A stretch of 64,000 nt of DNA from contig NC_068938.1 of NCBI RefSeq assembly GCF_016801865.2, positions 11,076,160-11,140,159 of the forward strand. Direction: 5' to 3'. Positions 10,332 to 23,087 of the stretch are shown piece after piece; within the stretch, counting starts at the first letter, position 1; each line of letters opens with the position of its first letter. The notes below the pieces were generated by a model. It was given only the letters and a program-made list of their open reading frames with translations. It had not been told where the DNA came from and made no database searches. Source of the DNA: Culex pipiens pallens (taxonomy: Eukaryota > Arthropoda > Insecta > Diptera > Culicidae). The translations under genes and the position numbers were made by a program.

Positions 10332-11334
10332 GTGATGTGCAAAACTCCAAGTGAAATTGGGTTTGTCTTCTTCGCGGAAGAAGGAAGTCCTACGGAAGAG
10401 GTTTGTGGTGGAAAATGCTTGAAATGTAGCGCGCGGAAGGATTATCACGGTGGAATTGCGTAAATTGGTTGAGAAATTTGGGAAGTTCATTTTCAGTGGG
10501 ATTAGTTTAAAAACTATCCATAAATAAACAAATAAAACCCGTAAGTGAAAGTATAAGCAAATGTTACATCCAACAACTTTCTAAGAATACTGTAAATTAT
10601 CAGGATACGAAGGTATTAATTAATGCTTCGGATAATCATTTCATTTCATTTATTGGATTGTTTTGACTTAAGAAATCGAATCGAACAAATCCTTCAAATT
10701 CTATTTACCATCTAATAGGCTCCCAAATTTATTTTTGCAATCCTCTGCCAAATTACAGTATGACATTTAAAGACATTTTAGAATCAATCCGATTGTAGAG
10801 AAAAGCTTCCTGATCGATCTCCCTAAAAGTATCTATTTTGGATCAATATAAGCAGAGATTACCAAATTTTGTTAAATTTCGGAATTTAATTCCCTTATGA
10901 TGATAATATATTTCTGAAAAATGAAAACTAAACATAATTTGGATGTAATTCTGATACTTCTTTTTTTAAATTTGTCCTGGAAACTATTCTATTTAATCTG
11001 ATTGATTCTAAGACGTTTTAAAATGACATTTTTTTATGGCAGAGGATTGAAAAATATTTTTTTTTTGAGTCTTTTGGGTATTAAATAGCTTTTTAATGAA
11101 ATTCTCTAAGTTTAGCAGTGTTTTATGCTTACATTTTAATCTGTTGCTATATTTTCATAACAAATTATACAAAAAAAATATTTTACATCGATTTTTATCG
11201 GCTTTTCTGAAGAAACATCCTATAAAATCAAAAAAAAAAATCTTCAAAGGTTGCTCTTGGACCCCCAAAATGTCGGGAAAGAGCCCTTCTTTCATCATGC
11301 CAACTATTAAACTCGCCGATTTTTTTATATACCG
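10332..11334. other. AT-rich intergenic DNA, no gene seen
   Basis: There are no convincing coding signals. The 83-codon frame at 11096-11347 is low-complexity and runs into the next repeat. Confidence 0.4.
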
Positions 11335-11735
11335 TCAGTGGGGGTGACATTGGGTCAAAGTATTTTTTTACGGATCTTACCATTTCTCAGGTACTTCTCA
11401 ATGAAACTAAATTCTGTTAAAAGGTTGTGCAAGGGACACCTTAAGATGACTTTGCTGAAAAAATCTCGTTCCTAGAACAAATCCTGCCATTTTAGCAGCT
11501 GTCTAAAGTTGAAGTTCGTTTTTGGTCAAATATCACCTGTCGAAAAATCTAGTTTTTAAAATTTTTATTGGAATTGATCCAAAAGTACACAAATGTTTGA
11601 AAATCTCTACTTCAAACGTTTTAGCACGTCAATACGATTCCCTCGAAAAAGAAACACTGTTGGATGACTTGTTTTTACCATATCTTTATATTTGAGCAGC
11701 ATTTAAGTTTTATTTGACCCAATGTCACCCCCTCT
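11335..11735. mobile_element. Inverted-repeat element (GGGGTGACATTGGGTCAAA ends)
   Basis: AGTGGGGGTGACATTGGGTC at 11338 is mirrored by TTTGACCCAATGTCACCCCC at 11713-11732. The interior is non-coding. The ends resemble those of the next repeat and are a style of short terminal inverted repeat seen in many mosquito MITEs. Confidence 0.6.
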
Positions 11736-11737
11736 AA

Positions 11738-11920
11738 GGGGTGAGATTGGGTCCATTTTCAAGCGATTGCCATTTAAGGTAGAGTCCATCAAATTACACC
11801 ATATTTTGGAAAAATGTTTGTAAACTAAAAAAAAGATTTTCGATGTTATTCAAATTGTTTTTGTTATTATGAAATTACGAGAGGTGTATCGTTTTTTGAC
11901 CCAAAGTCACCCCCCCTAAA
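11738..11920. mobile_element. Second, shorter element with GGGTGA..TGGGTC ends
   Basis: GGGGTGAGATTGGGTCC at 11738 is mirrored by TTTGACCCAAAGTCACCCCC at about 11896-11915. It directly abuts the previous element, so the pair may be one composite or two insertions. Confidence 0.5.
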
Positions 11921-11992
11921 ATGATCGTCTTCTTCAGTTACGTTTTTTTTCTTCGGTCCTAACCTGGTCACAGCACCTAAAAGGACCTAACA

Positions 11993-12092
11993 NNNNNNNN
12001 NNNNNNNNNNNNNNNNNNNNNNNNNNNNNNNNNNNNNNNNNNNNNNNNNNNNNNNNNNNNNNNNNNNNNNNNNNNNNNNNNNNNNNNNNNNN
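11993..12092. other. Assembly gap (100 N)
   Basis: Exactly 100 N, the usual placeholder for unknown length. Tandem-repeat DNA begins right after it, which probably explains why assembly failed here. Confidence 1.
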
Positions 12093-13060
12093 ATCAAACG
12101 AAGCAAAATTTTGTTTGTTTTTTTTTCAGTTTATTAGAGTTTTTTTTTGAAAATACTAAAATTTTCACAAATTACCTTATTTCTACGAAAATACTCAAAT
12201 TTTTAAAATTTGTATGTTTTTTTGCAGTGGCAGTGCGTGGCCGAATGGTTACGCTGTCCGCTTTGTAAGCGGATGTTTCTGGGTTCGATTCCCATCTGCT
12301 GCAACCTTCCATCGGATGAGGAAGTAAAATGTCGGTCCCGGCCTTGGTTGTTAGGCCGTTAAGTAAATCCACGTGTAGGAGTCGTATCCATGCCAGAAGT
12401 ACAAACAACACACCAAACCAAGCCTACTCCGGTGGAATCGCTGGCGGCGGTTGGACTCGCAATCCAAAGGTCGTCAGTTCAAACACTGGGGTGGAAGGTT
12501 CCTTGGAGTAAAAGAGGTTTGGGTGCTCTTCCCATTCAAGCCTTCGGACTCCTACGTTCGAGCAGAAACTTGCAATAGAGACCACAAAAGACCCGGGGGT
12601 CGTTAATGGGGATGGTTTGATTTTGTTTTTTTGATGTTTTTTTTTTTACTTTTATGGTTTGTTTTTGGAAAACACTAAAATGTTCACAAAATAATGTATT
12701 TTCTCGAAAATACTAAAATTTCAAATATGCAATATGAATATCAAACGAAGCGAAATTTTGTATGCTTTTTAAAAGTACTCAAATTTTCATAATTTTCAAT
12801 ATGGGTATCAATCGGAGCGAAATTGTAAATGCTTTTTCAATGTTTTAGAGTTTTTTTTTTTCAAAAAAACCTAAATTATCACAGATTACCGTATTTTTCG
12901 AATAGAATCAATTTTTTAATTTGGCAATATGGGTATCAATTGAAGCGAAATTTAGTATGCTTTTTCAGTTTATAGAGTTTTTTCAATGCTAAAATTTTCA
13001 CAAATATTGTATGCTTGTTCACTTCATTTAAGATTTTTCTTGTTAAATATAAAAAAAATC
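12093..13060. repeat. Degenerate tandem repeat (ATCAAACGAAGCGAAATTTT unit)
   Basis: The phrases ATCAA[ACT]CG[AG]AGC[GA]AAATTTTGTATGC and CTAAAATTTTCACAAATTAC recur at intervals of roughly 100-190 bp on both sides of the SINE insertion. It is non-coding. The array probably continues into the gap on its left. Confidence 0.6.
12225..12623 (+). mobile_element. Full-length SINE with two tRNA-like regions
   Basis: It is bounded by a 10-bp direct repeat, TGTTTTTTTG (12215-12224 and 12624-12633). The first head, about 12229-12303, has box A TGGCCGAATGG and box B GGTTCGATTCC, with an anticodon arm TCCGC-TTTGTAA-GCGGA (TGT, Thr-like). A second tRNA-like block about 120 nt on has an arm TTGGA-CTCGCAA-TCCAA (CGC, Ala-like). 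It ends GGTTTGATTTT. The two-head plan recalls the Twin SINEs described from Culex, but I cannot confirm family identity. It is inserted in the degenerate tandem array. Confidence 0.9.
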
Positions 13061-13061
13061 C

Positions 13062-13860
13062 ATGATTCTTTTTTTTCCAAAATTCTTAAATTTTCAGTCG
13101 GCTGCGGAAAGATACATAATTGATTATTTAAAAACTTTTTTTAATCGAACGCGTGCCAACCGAGCAGTAGTGCTATGGGCTGGACTTATAAGTATATTTT
13201 ACTGTTTATACGATAACGCGAGTAAATTTAAAAAAAATAGTTACTCTTTACAAAATGGAAAGTTTGTTGAGTTAATACTAAATCTGCCCGTTGGAATACA
13301 TTTTTACCATCAACAAATTTGAACTAAAAGAAAAGAGGACACCACGTAACCGATTGTAATGAAATCAAAACAATAACTTAAACGAACTAAACCGGCGGCG
13401 TACCTTCCAATCAACGATTCATTATTAATAGATAAGACCAGACAGTGAAACATAATCGTTGCTTTCCGATCTTTGACGCTATGAGAAGAACATAATTATT
13501 AACTCAATCCCGTAATTTTTTACTTCTTACCGTCGGCTTGCCATCCGAGCAACGATGCTATGGGAAGGGCTTTCAAAACGAAATGAAATTCAACATATAT
13601 ACGATAACGCGAAGCCTTCTATCAATAAATTTAAGAAACTTCCAATACATTCACGCGGTTTCTAACGTCGATTCGCCCACCGATCTCCCCCACGAACACC
13701 ACACGACTGATGGCCCAATTTCCAAGGCCACGACGCGACACCTTTTCAATGAATTTCAGAACCTTCTAGCACTATCAAGTGGATTTTCGCGCGGCATTTG
13801 TGAAAATTTCAGTAACTTCAAACAAACTATAATAAATTGAAAGAGCGTTAAAAAAATCAA
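13062..13860. repeat. Degenerate duplicated segment
   Basis: CCGAGCAGTAGTGCTATGGG with ATACGATAACGCGAGTAAAT near 13150-13230 recurs as CCGAGCAACGATGCTATGGG with ATACGATAACGCGAAG near 13545-13615. The 86- and 100-codon frames that overlap these have no recognisable domain and do not conserve a shared frame, so I do not call genes. Confidence 0.4.
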
Positions 13861-14610
13861 TTCGCTTGATACCTATGTTGCAAATTATTAAAATTTGAGT
13901 ATCTTCATAAAAATGCGGTATTTTGTGAAAAAATTTGGGGAAAATAATTATGCTATGTTTTTTGTTTGATTTGAATTATGCTGTGAAACTTATTTCATTT
14001 TTAAAAAATATATTTTTAGTGAAACCATTGATAATTATCAATTATCAATTATAATTTAACATGATATGGATGAATTGATCTAATTTAGAAAGATTTATAA
14101 AAATAGTTATTGTCCATTATCGGCGATAAGATTATCGCCGATAGAATCATCGAAATAACGATAACGATATCGATAGATTATCGTTATCGTCCCGACGATG
14201 TTTTTTATAATTAATCTGAAAATCGAGAGCAGAATTTTTTCAATTCCAAAATTTTAATGAAAAAGCATTCCTTAAGAAATTTTCCTGCGTTTAGAATCAA
14301 TTTAATCAGGTTTCGGCAAGTTAACTTTTTTATGAAAACTGGTTGAATTACAGTATACAGAACCGTAATACATTTTTTGCAATTCCATCGTAAAACTTAT
14401 TTAGTAAAATTGAGCTTTTGGACCTTATGGTATGTTAGTCTCTCCTAAATTTACAAAATATATTATATATTTTATATACCGGCAAATATTCTAAATAGTC
14501 CTCACTTACAGCGTTGCCGAAGACATCAAATCGATCAGTAAATTCCTTAGAAAATACAGGTTTGTCGATTATTTCCGTACCATTTTTGACATTAATGGTT
14601 AAAAAATACA
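13861..14610. other. AT-rich DNA containing a nested palindrome
   Basis: No gene is seen. The region holds the ATCG-rich palindromes annotated separately and a fragment of the widespread TTGCCGAAGACATCAAATCG repeat near 14513-14540. Confidence 0.4.
14118..14192. repeat. Two adjacent ATCG-rich palindromes
   Basis: TATCGGCGATAA (14118-14129) pairs perfectly with TTATCGCCGATA (14132-14143). Next to it CGATAACGAT is mirrored by ATCGTTATCG around a central ATATCGAT. Both contain repeated TATCG/CGATA, so DREF- or GATA-like binding is conceivable. A small MITE is equally likely. Confidence 0.7.
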
Positions 14611-15491
14611 TGGGTAATTCGCCGCCAACTCACACAGCAGTTGCCCCGACCCCTCTTCGATTTGCGTGAAACTTTATCCTAAGGGGTAACTTTTGTCCCT
14701 GATCACGAATCCGAGGTCCGTTTTTTGATATCTCGTGACGGAGGGGCGGTACGACCCCTTCAATTTTTGAACATGCGAAAAAAGAGGTATTTTTCAATAA
14801 TTTGCAGCCTGAAACGGTGATGAGATAGAAATTTGGTATCAAAGGGACTTTTTTTGTAAAATTAGACGCCCGATTTGATGGCGTACTCAGAATTCCGAAA
14901 AAAACGTATTTTTCATCGAAAAAAAAAACACTAAAAACGTTTTAAAAATTCTCCCATTTTCCGTTACTCGACTGTAAAAAAATTTGGAACATGTCATTTT
15001 ATGGGAAATTTAATGTGCTTTTTGAATCTACATTGACCCAGAAGGGTCATTTTTTCATTTAGAGCAAAATTTTTAATTTTAAAATTTAATGTTTTTTCTA
15101 ACTTTGCAGGATTATTTTTAGAGTGTAACAATGTTCTACAAAATTGTAGAACAGACAATTAGAAAAATTTTGATATATAGACATAAGGGGTTTGCTTATA
15201 AACATCACGAGTTATAGTGATTTTACGAAAAAAAGTTTTGAAAATGTTGGTCGTCATCGATCATGGCCGTTCATGGTCACCCGCGACAGACACGGACGAC
15301 GAAACAAAGAGAAACGCAAAAAGTAAAAATTGAAGGTGTCGTACCACCCCTCCGTCACGAGATATCAAAAAACGGACCTCGGATTCGTGATCAGGGACAA
15401 AAGTTACCCCTTAGGACAAAGTTTCACGCAAATCGAAGAGGGGTCAGGGCAACTTTTCCCGATTTCGTGTGAGTTGGTAGAGAATTACCCA
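14611..15491. mobile_element. Element with ~170-bp terminal inverted repeats (TGGGTAATTC)
   Basis: The left end 14611-14775 is the reverse complement of about 15320-15491 at high identity, including CCTAAGGGGTAACTTTTGTC and TGATATCTCGTGACGGAGGG. The 550-bp interior is non-coding. Open frames inside the two ends are the same TIR read in frame, which explains the repeated peptide HEISKNGPRIRDQGQKLPLR. The TGGGTAATTC tip resembles the TGGGTCATTC tip at 30221. Confidence 0.85.
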
Positions 15492-17782
15492 CATATAAAA
15501 TCCATTTCTGAAATTTGGGGAGAATTGCTTGAAGACAGTGCTAGCAAATAATAGTTTGAACTATGACTTAAAAGTTGCAGTTCAATATCCATACAAAGTT
15601 GATCATTAGGAAATAATTATAAATTTCCATAAATTTATGAAAAATAGAGCAATTAATCGTTTTATTATAATTTTGGATTTTTTTGTTATTTTGAGCATAC
15701 GTTGAGACTTTTTATGTTTTTTTTGTGGTATTCAAAAAAAAAATGAAATGACTTTTTAAATTTCATTGTCGTAATTTAAAAGAAATATTTAAATAATTTC
15801 AATTTAAATTTTACTGAAAAAAATATCTAAAACCAGGTTAAGTATCCACCCTGCCAAATGATTTTATTAGTTCATCCTAAAGCGGCTGAACCGACTTGCG
15901 GCGGCGGCTGCTTCTGCTTGATGGGCGGCCGTTAATGGAGAGGGCAACCCCCGCAAAATTTTGGCCAACATCAGCGGCCACGAGTGGAGGATTTTGGCTT
16001 CATTTTATTTTTCGGCGAAGAACACACTCTGTTTCGCAAAGTTGAGCAGTGTTTGTATAATTGTGCGCGCGCTTCGAGCGATTTTTGGATGTGTGCGAGA
16101 AAAGAATGAAAAATGTTAGTGTGAACGGACTTCGTACGCAAATCGGCGTTACCTTGACTTAAGGTGAATTAGTTTAAGCTTTCCGAGTTCTTCCGAGTTG
16201 CAAAAATGAATAATTTATGTATAATTTAACTTGAAATTACATTATTGACATGAATTTAAAATGTTTCAAAAATACCATAATGACACCGTGCTACAGTTAA
16301 CTTCTTGCAACAGTTCACCGACATCAGTTCCAGATGATTCCTTTGATCTGTTGCTAAGCTACTCTCCTATTACCTTAATTATCGATTACTCCCACGCTGC
16401 ATACCTAGGCGTGAAGATTTATGGAACTATTTCGGCTGCAATCCGACTGCTCATCGCTTGATCTCGTCAGCACCTTAACTCTCACTTTCGATCAGCATTC
16501 AACGTTTTCCACTTCTGGTTTGTTGGTCTTGGAAAATTTATAAACTTAACAGCAATAAATATCTAAGAGATACCTAAAAGTTTTTATTTAAGTATTTTTT
16601 AATTTTCCTTCATTTTTCAGTCCGATTATTTGAGTAGACTCGCCTACATTTCCAGCAATTTTATAGAAACTTTATACGGTACCATTTCTTCCCAAAACTT
16701 GCTCTCGCATACGTAATACAATCCCACAACTTTGCAGCCGGCAGAAAAGCTCCAACCACGAGACATAATCTGTCACAGCGGAAGACACGCGCGTGAAGGA
16801 TTTATGACATCAAATACGCGAGGGTACAGGCCAACAGCTAAGTCAAAGCCAACGAAGCCAGACCTGGCCGCTCAATATTTGTCCACACACTAGACTCTCG
16901 GAGGCAGGCTTTATGGCCGAGAGTTGGAGGGGCACGATTTGCTGGGCTAAATATGATGGAAAGACTGTAACGTCACAGCACAGCAAACGTTATCTAAAAG
17001 GTTAACTGCTGGAGCTGTGATGAGAAATGGTGAAAGTAGTTCACTGAAATTGAGTGCAATGTTTGGGTTGTTCTTGCTCCATGAAAAAATGAACTTCAAG
17101 GAAAAAAAGATATATATATATACAAAGCAAATTCAAAATTAATGAGAAAAAAAAATGCACGAAAGACGATTCTTTTGAAAACCTTGAGTTTTTGAGTGGA
17201 ATTTTCTGATGGGTTTGGCGTCTTCGGCAAAGTTGTAGGAATTGCTGAGGACTACTCAGAAGAAAAAGATTTTCTCAAAACATAAATAATTTAATCAAAA
17301 TATAGGATTCACTAAAGTGTTGCGTTCATTTGAAATATGTGACCCACAAAATGCTTTTTTTCAAAAGTCAAATGTGCTCTATTTGATAAAAATAAAAAAA
17401 ATCAAAAATAATCGTTATACAAACTATCCCAAATTGCTTACAAAAAAAAATAAATGAAAAAAATCATTGAAAAAGTCAACATTTAGAAATGTGAGGCCTG
17501 GCCTGGCAGCTTTAATTTTTGCAATACATGTTCGGGGTTACTCGGATGTAATGCAATCATTAATATTGAAAAGAAAGGACTTGGGGCGTAATCTAACTGC
17601 AAGTTCTTCCAGGATGCTTTCTTCGGACTGGCTGCGCTTGTGTTCGATTAGATTAGATTAGATTAGATTAGATTAGAAAAAGTCAACATTTAGAAAAAAA
17701 TGGCCTAAAACTTTTAAAAAATTCCCACAATTGAAAAATATTTAGAAATTTTTGAAGCGCAACACGCAATCTCTTTGAAGAA
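15492..17782. other. Intergenic DNA with a GC-richer unique island
   Basis: The part at about 15840-17050 is less AT-rich and repeat-poor, with GCGGCGGCTG and GTGCGCGCGCTTCG blocks, and may be regulatory. The 66-codon frame at 16261 has no recognisable domain. TTTGGCGTCTTCGGCAAAG near 17215 belongs to a dispersed repeat. Confidence 0.4.
17647..17677 (+). repeat. (GATTA)6 microsatellite
   Basis: Six tandem GATTA units. The motif is not the TTAGG telomere repeat of other insects, which Diptera lack in any case. Confidence 0.9.
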
Positions 17783-20265
17783 AAAAACTAACTTAATCCA
17801 CCTATGTGGTTGGTGCCTTCCTCACTCTTTTCCAACAATGGGTGATATGTGATATGATGGGTTTGGACACAAATTACGTCTAATTTCGTTAAGTTCCGGA
17901 ATACAAAAAAACACACACATATCACTCAAGGGCTCATACGTTGCATAATAAGTGGTCAGAACTCGAGATAGGGTTGCCAGATCTTCAATGTTTTAGACTC
18001 GGCCTTTCAATTACCTTACCAACGATGGGTCAGATGATGGATCCGGACATTGTTTACATACATTTAAGTGAGATCCAGCTACAAAAAAAAGTACATAAAT
18101 ATCACTTAAGTGGTCAGAACTCGAGACAGGGTTGCCAGGTCTTCAATGTCTTGGACTCATTGGAAAGGCCTTTCAATTACCTAACCAACGATGGGTCTGA
18201 TGATGGATCCGGACATTGTTTACATACATTTAAGTGAGTTCCAGCTACAAAAAAGTACATAAATATCACTTAAGTGGTCAAAACTCGAGACAGGGTTGCC
18301 AGATTATCAATGTTGTAGACTCGTTGGAAAGGTCTTTCGATTACCTAACCAACGATGGGTCGGATGATGGATCTGGACATTGTTTACATACATTTAAGTG
18401 AGATCCAGCTACAAAAAATTACATAAATATCACTTAAGTGGTTATAACTCGAGACAGGGTTGCCAGATCTTCAATGTTTTAGGCTCGTTGGAAAGGTCTT
18501 TTGACTACCTAGCCAACGATGGGTCGGATGATGGATCCGGACATAGTTTACATACATTTAAGTGAGTTCCAGCTACAAAAAAGTACATAAATATCACTTA
18601 AGTGGTCAAAACTCGAGACAGGGTTGCCAGATATTCAATGTTTTATACTCGTTAGAAAGGTCTTTTGATTACCTAACCAACGACGGGTTGAATGATGGAT
18701 CCGGACATTGTTTACATACATTTAAGTGAGATCCGGCTACAAAAAAAGTGCATAAATATCACTTAAGTGGTCAAAACTCGAGACAGGGTTGCCAGATTAT
18801 CAATGTTATAGACTCGTTGGAAAATTCTTTTGATTACCTTACCAACGATGGGTCGGATGATGGATCCGGACATAGTTTACATACATTTAAGTGAGTTCCA
18901 GCTACAAAAAAGTACATAAATATCACTTAAGTGGTCAAAACTCGAGACAGGGTTGCCAGATCTTCAATGTTTTATACTCGTTGGAAAGGTCTTTTGATTA
19001 CCTAACCAACGACGGGTTGGATGATGGATCCGGACATTGTTTACATACATTTAAGCGAGATCCAGCTACAAAAATAGTGCATAAATATCACTTAAGTGGT
19101 CAGAACTCGAGACAGGGTTGCCAGATTATCAATGTTGTAGACTCGTTGGAAAGTTCTTTCGATTACCTAACCAACGATGGGTCGGATGATGGATCTGGAC
19201 ATTGTTTACATACATTTAAGTGAGATCCAGCTACAAAAAATTACATAAATATCACTTAAGTGGTTATAACTCGAGACAGGGTTGCCAGATCTTCAATGTT
19301 TTAGGCTCGTTGGAAAGGTCTTTTGACTACCTAGCCAACGATGGGTCGGATGATGGATCCGGACATAGTTTACATACATTTAAGTGAGTTCCAGCTACAA
19401 AAAAGTACATAAATATCACTTAAGTGGTCAAAACTCGAGACAGGGTTGCCAGATCTTCAATGTTTTATACTCGTTAGAAAGGTCTTTTGATTACCTAACC
19501 AACGACGGGTTGGATGATGGATCCGGACATTGTTTACATACATTTAAGCGAGATCCAGCTACAAAAATAGTGCATAAATATCACTTAAGTGGTCAGAACT
19601 CGAGACAGGGTTGATAGATTATCAATGTTGTAGACTCGTTGGAAAGGTCTTTCGATTACCTAACCAACGATGGGTCGGATGATGGATCTGGACATTGTTT
19701 ACATACATTTAAGTGAGATCCGGCTACAAAAAATTACATAAATATCACTTAAGTGGTTATAACTCGAGACAGGGTTGCCAGATTATCAATGTCTTGGACT
19801 CGTTGGAAAGGTCTTTCAATTACCTATTCAACGATGTATAGCATGATGATGTTTGGTTCAGTTTACTGCCATTTATTCAACTTCTGAAAATATGCGAAAA
19901 CACATTTTTATACATAACTTTTGAACTACTTATCGAAACTTCAAACAATTCAATAGCACCGTATGGGACCCTAAACCAAGTCGAATGCGACTGGTTTGGT
20001 CAAAATCGGTTCAGCCAGTGCTGAGAAAACTGAGTGACATTATTGGTCACATACACACACACATACACACACACATACACACACACATACCCACACACAT
20101 ACACACACACATACACACACACATACACACACACATACACACAGACATTTGTTCAGTTTTCAATTCTGAGTCGATATGTATACATCAAGGTGGGTTTTCG
20201 AGCTTAAAATAAAAAGTTCAATTTTGGAGCAGGATTATAGCCTTACCTCAGTGAGGAAGGCAAAA
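17783..20265 (+). mobile_element. VNTR-bearing non-autonomous element, copy B (12 units)
   Basis: It has the same ends as copy A: AAAACTAACTTAATCCACC on the left and CAGTGAGGAAGGCAAAA on the right. Twelve units of about 160-169 bp can be counted by GAGACAGGGTTGCCAG between about 17963 and 19767. A three-unit higher-order period of 493 bp is visible: the segments starting at about 18891 and 19384 are nearly identical. The (CACATA)n microsatellite, 20047-20143, is longer than in the other copies. Open frames of 75-110 codons arise because some units are multiples of three; they repeat the same peptide (HKYHLSGQNSRQGCQ) and are not genes. Confidence 0.9.
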
Positions 20266-20601
20266 TTCAAACAGTCGGTTACCAGTAAAAAAATTGTGAT
20301 GATTTTCAAGTTTAGTGGACATGTTTAATTATTATGTTTACTTCATTATTTTAAACTGTGTCATCATGTACTTTTATAAAATGAGTTTAAAGATTCATTG
20401 TTATTAGTTCAATAAACACTGCCTTTTTTTAATTTAAATTTTTACTATAAATATATAAATATTTTTAAATGCATTTCCCTACATTTTTGATTATTTCAAG
20501 CTTGTTTGAGCTTAACATTATTTCGAATATCAGTGAAATTTCCATGTTCAGGAATAATTGATCATCGAAGAATAGCAAGCATTCTTCAAGAGTAACTTTA
20601 T

Positions 20602-21009
20602 CCGGGCAGGTGGTAATAACATAATTCAAAACATAACATAACATAACAAAAACTGTTATGGAACATCCTTGAAAAATCCATTTTTGCATTATAGTTTTAT
20701 AACAGTTTATATTATCATAACAACATTTGTCATTGGTCTGATATTGGTTGAAAGCCAAAACAACTTTGGAATATTTTTTTTTGTTATGGAAGAATACCTC
20801 CAACTGTTATTGGGATAATCGGATTAGTTGTTAAAATAACAAAAAATATTAACAAAGATTTGTTCGAAGAATAACTAAAAATGTTATTAGCCCGTTATTG
20901 CAATAACAATTGAATAACAAAACTTGTTATAAACAACATAAAATGTTATTAGCTTAGTATTTTCAAATATCGAAAAATGTTATTCCCACGTTATTTTCGT
21001 CTGCTCGGG
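20602..21009. mobile_element. Element rich in GTTATT/AATAAC with CCGGGCAG-type ends
   Basis: CCGGGCAGGTGGTAATAACA on the left is an imperfect mirror of ATTTTCGTCTGCTCGGG at the right. The interior has many AATAAC/GTTATT words and a short (ATAAC)n run near 20630-20650. It is non-coding. Confidence 0.5.
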
Positions 21010-23033
21010 TAGGTAGATAAGTTTCAGTAAATTTTCTTTGAATCATTAAAATTGAGACTAGGATAAGAGGAAGAAATCAGGATATAAAATGATATAATAT
21101 TTTTATTGTGCTGTGTTTCAGTCCCTTAGACTAAATCTCTTATTGAAAAATCGTCAATCGTCATCTTAAAGTTATATTTTGAAAAGAAAATTTGTATTCA
21201 CAATCCACTTAATTAACGCGTAATTTTGTGTTGCTGAATAATGGTTGCTTTGAAAATTGCATTGAAAATCACTAGGCCTGCCAATAACAATAACTTCTGG
21301 AACAAAATTTAAAAAGGGCGCATAAGCATTTTAGAAACTGCAACTATTTTGCAATTTCTCAGGTAATAGGCAGCTTTTTTACTAAACCCATAGGGTTAAA
21401 TGGTAGATGCGGAAGCCGGCTATTGTTTCCCATTTCGTATTTTGAGAATAAGTAACCTGAAGCTTGAGAAATAGCAATATAGTTCAAACTGTCAAAATGC
21501 TTATCCGCCCTTTTCTCGTGTTGCTCCTGACTTTACTGAGGTTATCCAAAAATTATATGAAAAATAATTTAAACTGCTATTTTAATCAATGTTTTTTTTA
21601 AAAGGTTGTTAAAACAAACATAAACTTAATGTATTTAAAAAGAATTCAGTTGTTTATCAGACAAAATAATTTCTGTTCAGCCTTAACCTGAATGATGTTA
21701 ACTGAAGAAAAGATTAAGTGGAGAATATTCCCTTTGGAAGACCCTGCCACAACCAAGACAGACAGTAACAAAATTGTGACAGGACTGAAAGGGGGAAAAA
21801 ATAACCAAATGAAACAGCTAAAAAACCGTATGCCCATACAGAAAAATGCTGAAATAACACGAGCAAAAAGTGCTCAACCTCGGTCGTTCCCAAAAGCTTC
21901 AGATGCTGCTGCTGCTGCTGTCCAAATCTTCGTCATCATCTCCTCCTGAAGGGACACTGCTGGGGCTGCTGAAGAAGTTGCATAAAAACGGATTTTTTCG
22001 TTCACTTTGATTGCTGGTTAAAAAGCAAACCCCCGAAATGGATTCCCCCTCGCAAAACGACCAAAAAAAGTTCATCTCTGTTGGGCGACTTTTTGTAGGG
22101 CTTTTTCCAAGTCGCGTCGACGCATGGAATGAAAATCACATGTTTTTTTGTTTGGTTGAACTCATCTCGAGTTGGTTACATTCGCGTTGACACGGGCGCG
22201 CGAGCAAAAAGCATAAATGCCCACTTGAGATATGGCAGTGCGTTGAAGAGGTTTGACATTGGTCAACTTTGGGGCACGGTTTGGTCTTTTTTGCGCGCGC
22301 GCCCTTAAGCTCAATCAAAAGCCACCAAAAAGACGCGACGAGGGACTTCAGGTTCGGAGGGTTTTTTTTCGATAGTTTAAAATTCCTTATTTGGTAGCAG
22401 CTGAAATTACTTTTTTGTACACTTCTGACTGACGAATATCTGTGAGCATCGGTTGGGGTCGTTTCCCACAGGATTTTTGCTCCAGCCTTGCCAGCATCCA
22501 GCCGCGAGGGGAAAATAATTGCTGCATTTAATTTGCCCTTCTCGAGAAACAATGAGAAACTGAATCAATTAGAAATGATTTATTTTTATGGTGAAAATTT
22601 TCTGTGGACTTTGCAATGCTAAATTTTGCCTGAATATGCGCCCGGAATCAGAATGTGATCAAAACGTTAGATTTAACCGGGGTAAAATATGATACAGTTC
22701 TTGTATGAATTCTAAATCAACTGCCGTAATCGTGAATGCATGCAGGTAATAAAAACCAGCCGACGAGAGCTGATCTGTAATCCGTTCAGAATAAAGATGT
22801 AAACATTTGTTTGCTGGTTGGCCAGACTGAGCACATTCAAACTGACCACCGTAGACAGATTTGGTAAGAAAAAGTGTTTAAGTGTACCAATCAACCGGGA
22901 AGCGTTTGTCTTCGTTTTTGTCTTTTACCGACTCAAATCTGTAGAATTTTGTTAAAAACACAAATAGCAAATCCTTTTGAAGATCATGCAACCTCAGGTT
23001 GAATTTTTTGAACTGCTGCTGTGGCATCAAATT
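21010..23033. other. Intergenic DNA, GC-richer in the middle
   Basis: A (GCT)5 run occurs near 21905-21920. The part at about 21880-22560 is repeat-poor, with GGGCGCGCGAGC and GCGCGCGCGCCC blocks. The open frames at 21692 and 22136 (minus) carry no recognisable domain. It is possibly regulatory DNA. Confidence 0.35.
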
Positions 23034-23087
23034 GATGTAACCAGGGCTGTGGAGTTGGAGTCAGAGTCGTCAAAACTCGATTAGCTA

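Noticed and set aside
12229..12303. tRNA-Thr gene candidate
   Set aside because: It lies at the head of a SINE bounded by a target-site duplication, so it is a retroposed promoter, not a functional tRNA gene.
17647..17677. Telomere-like repeat
   Set aside because: The unit is GATTA, not TTAGG; the tract is only six units long and interstitial, and Diptera lack telomerase repeats.
18891..19614. Repeated 76-110-codon frames sharing the peptide HKYHLSGQNSRQGCQ
   Set aside because: They are the tandem ~163-bp unit read in frame; units whose length is a multiple of three stay open. They are not a protein with internal repeats.
17783..20265. CRISPR-like array of regularly spaced repeats
   Set aside because: The genome is an insect's, the unit is ~163 bp with no short repeat/spacer structure, and the whole unit is repeated.
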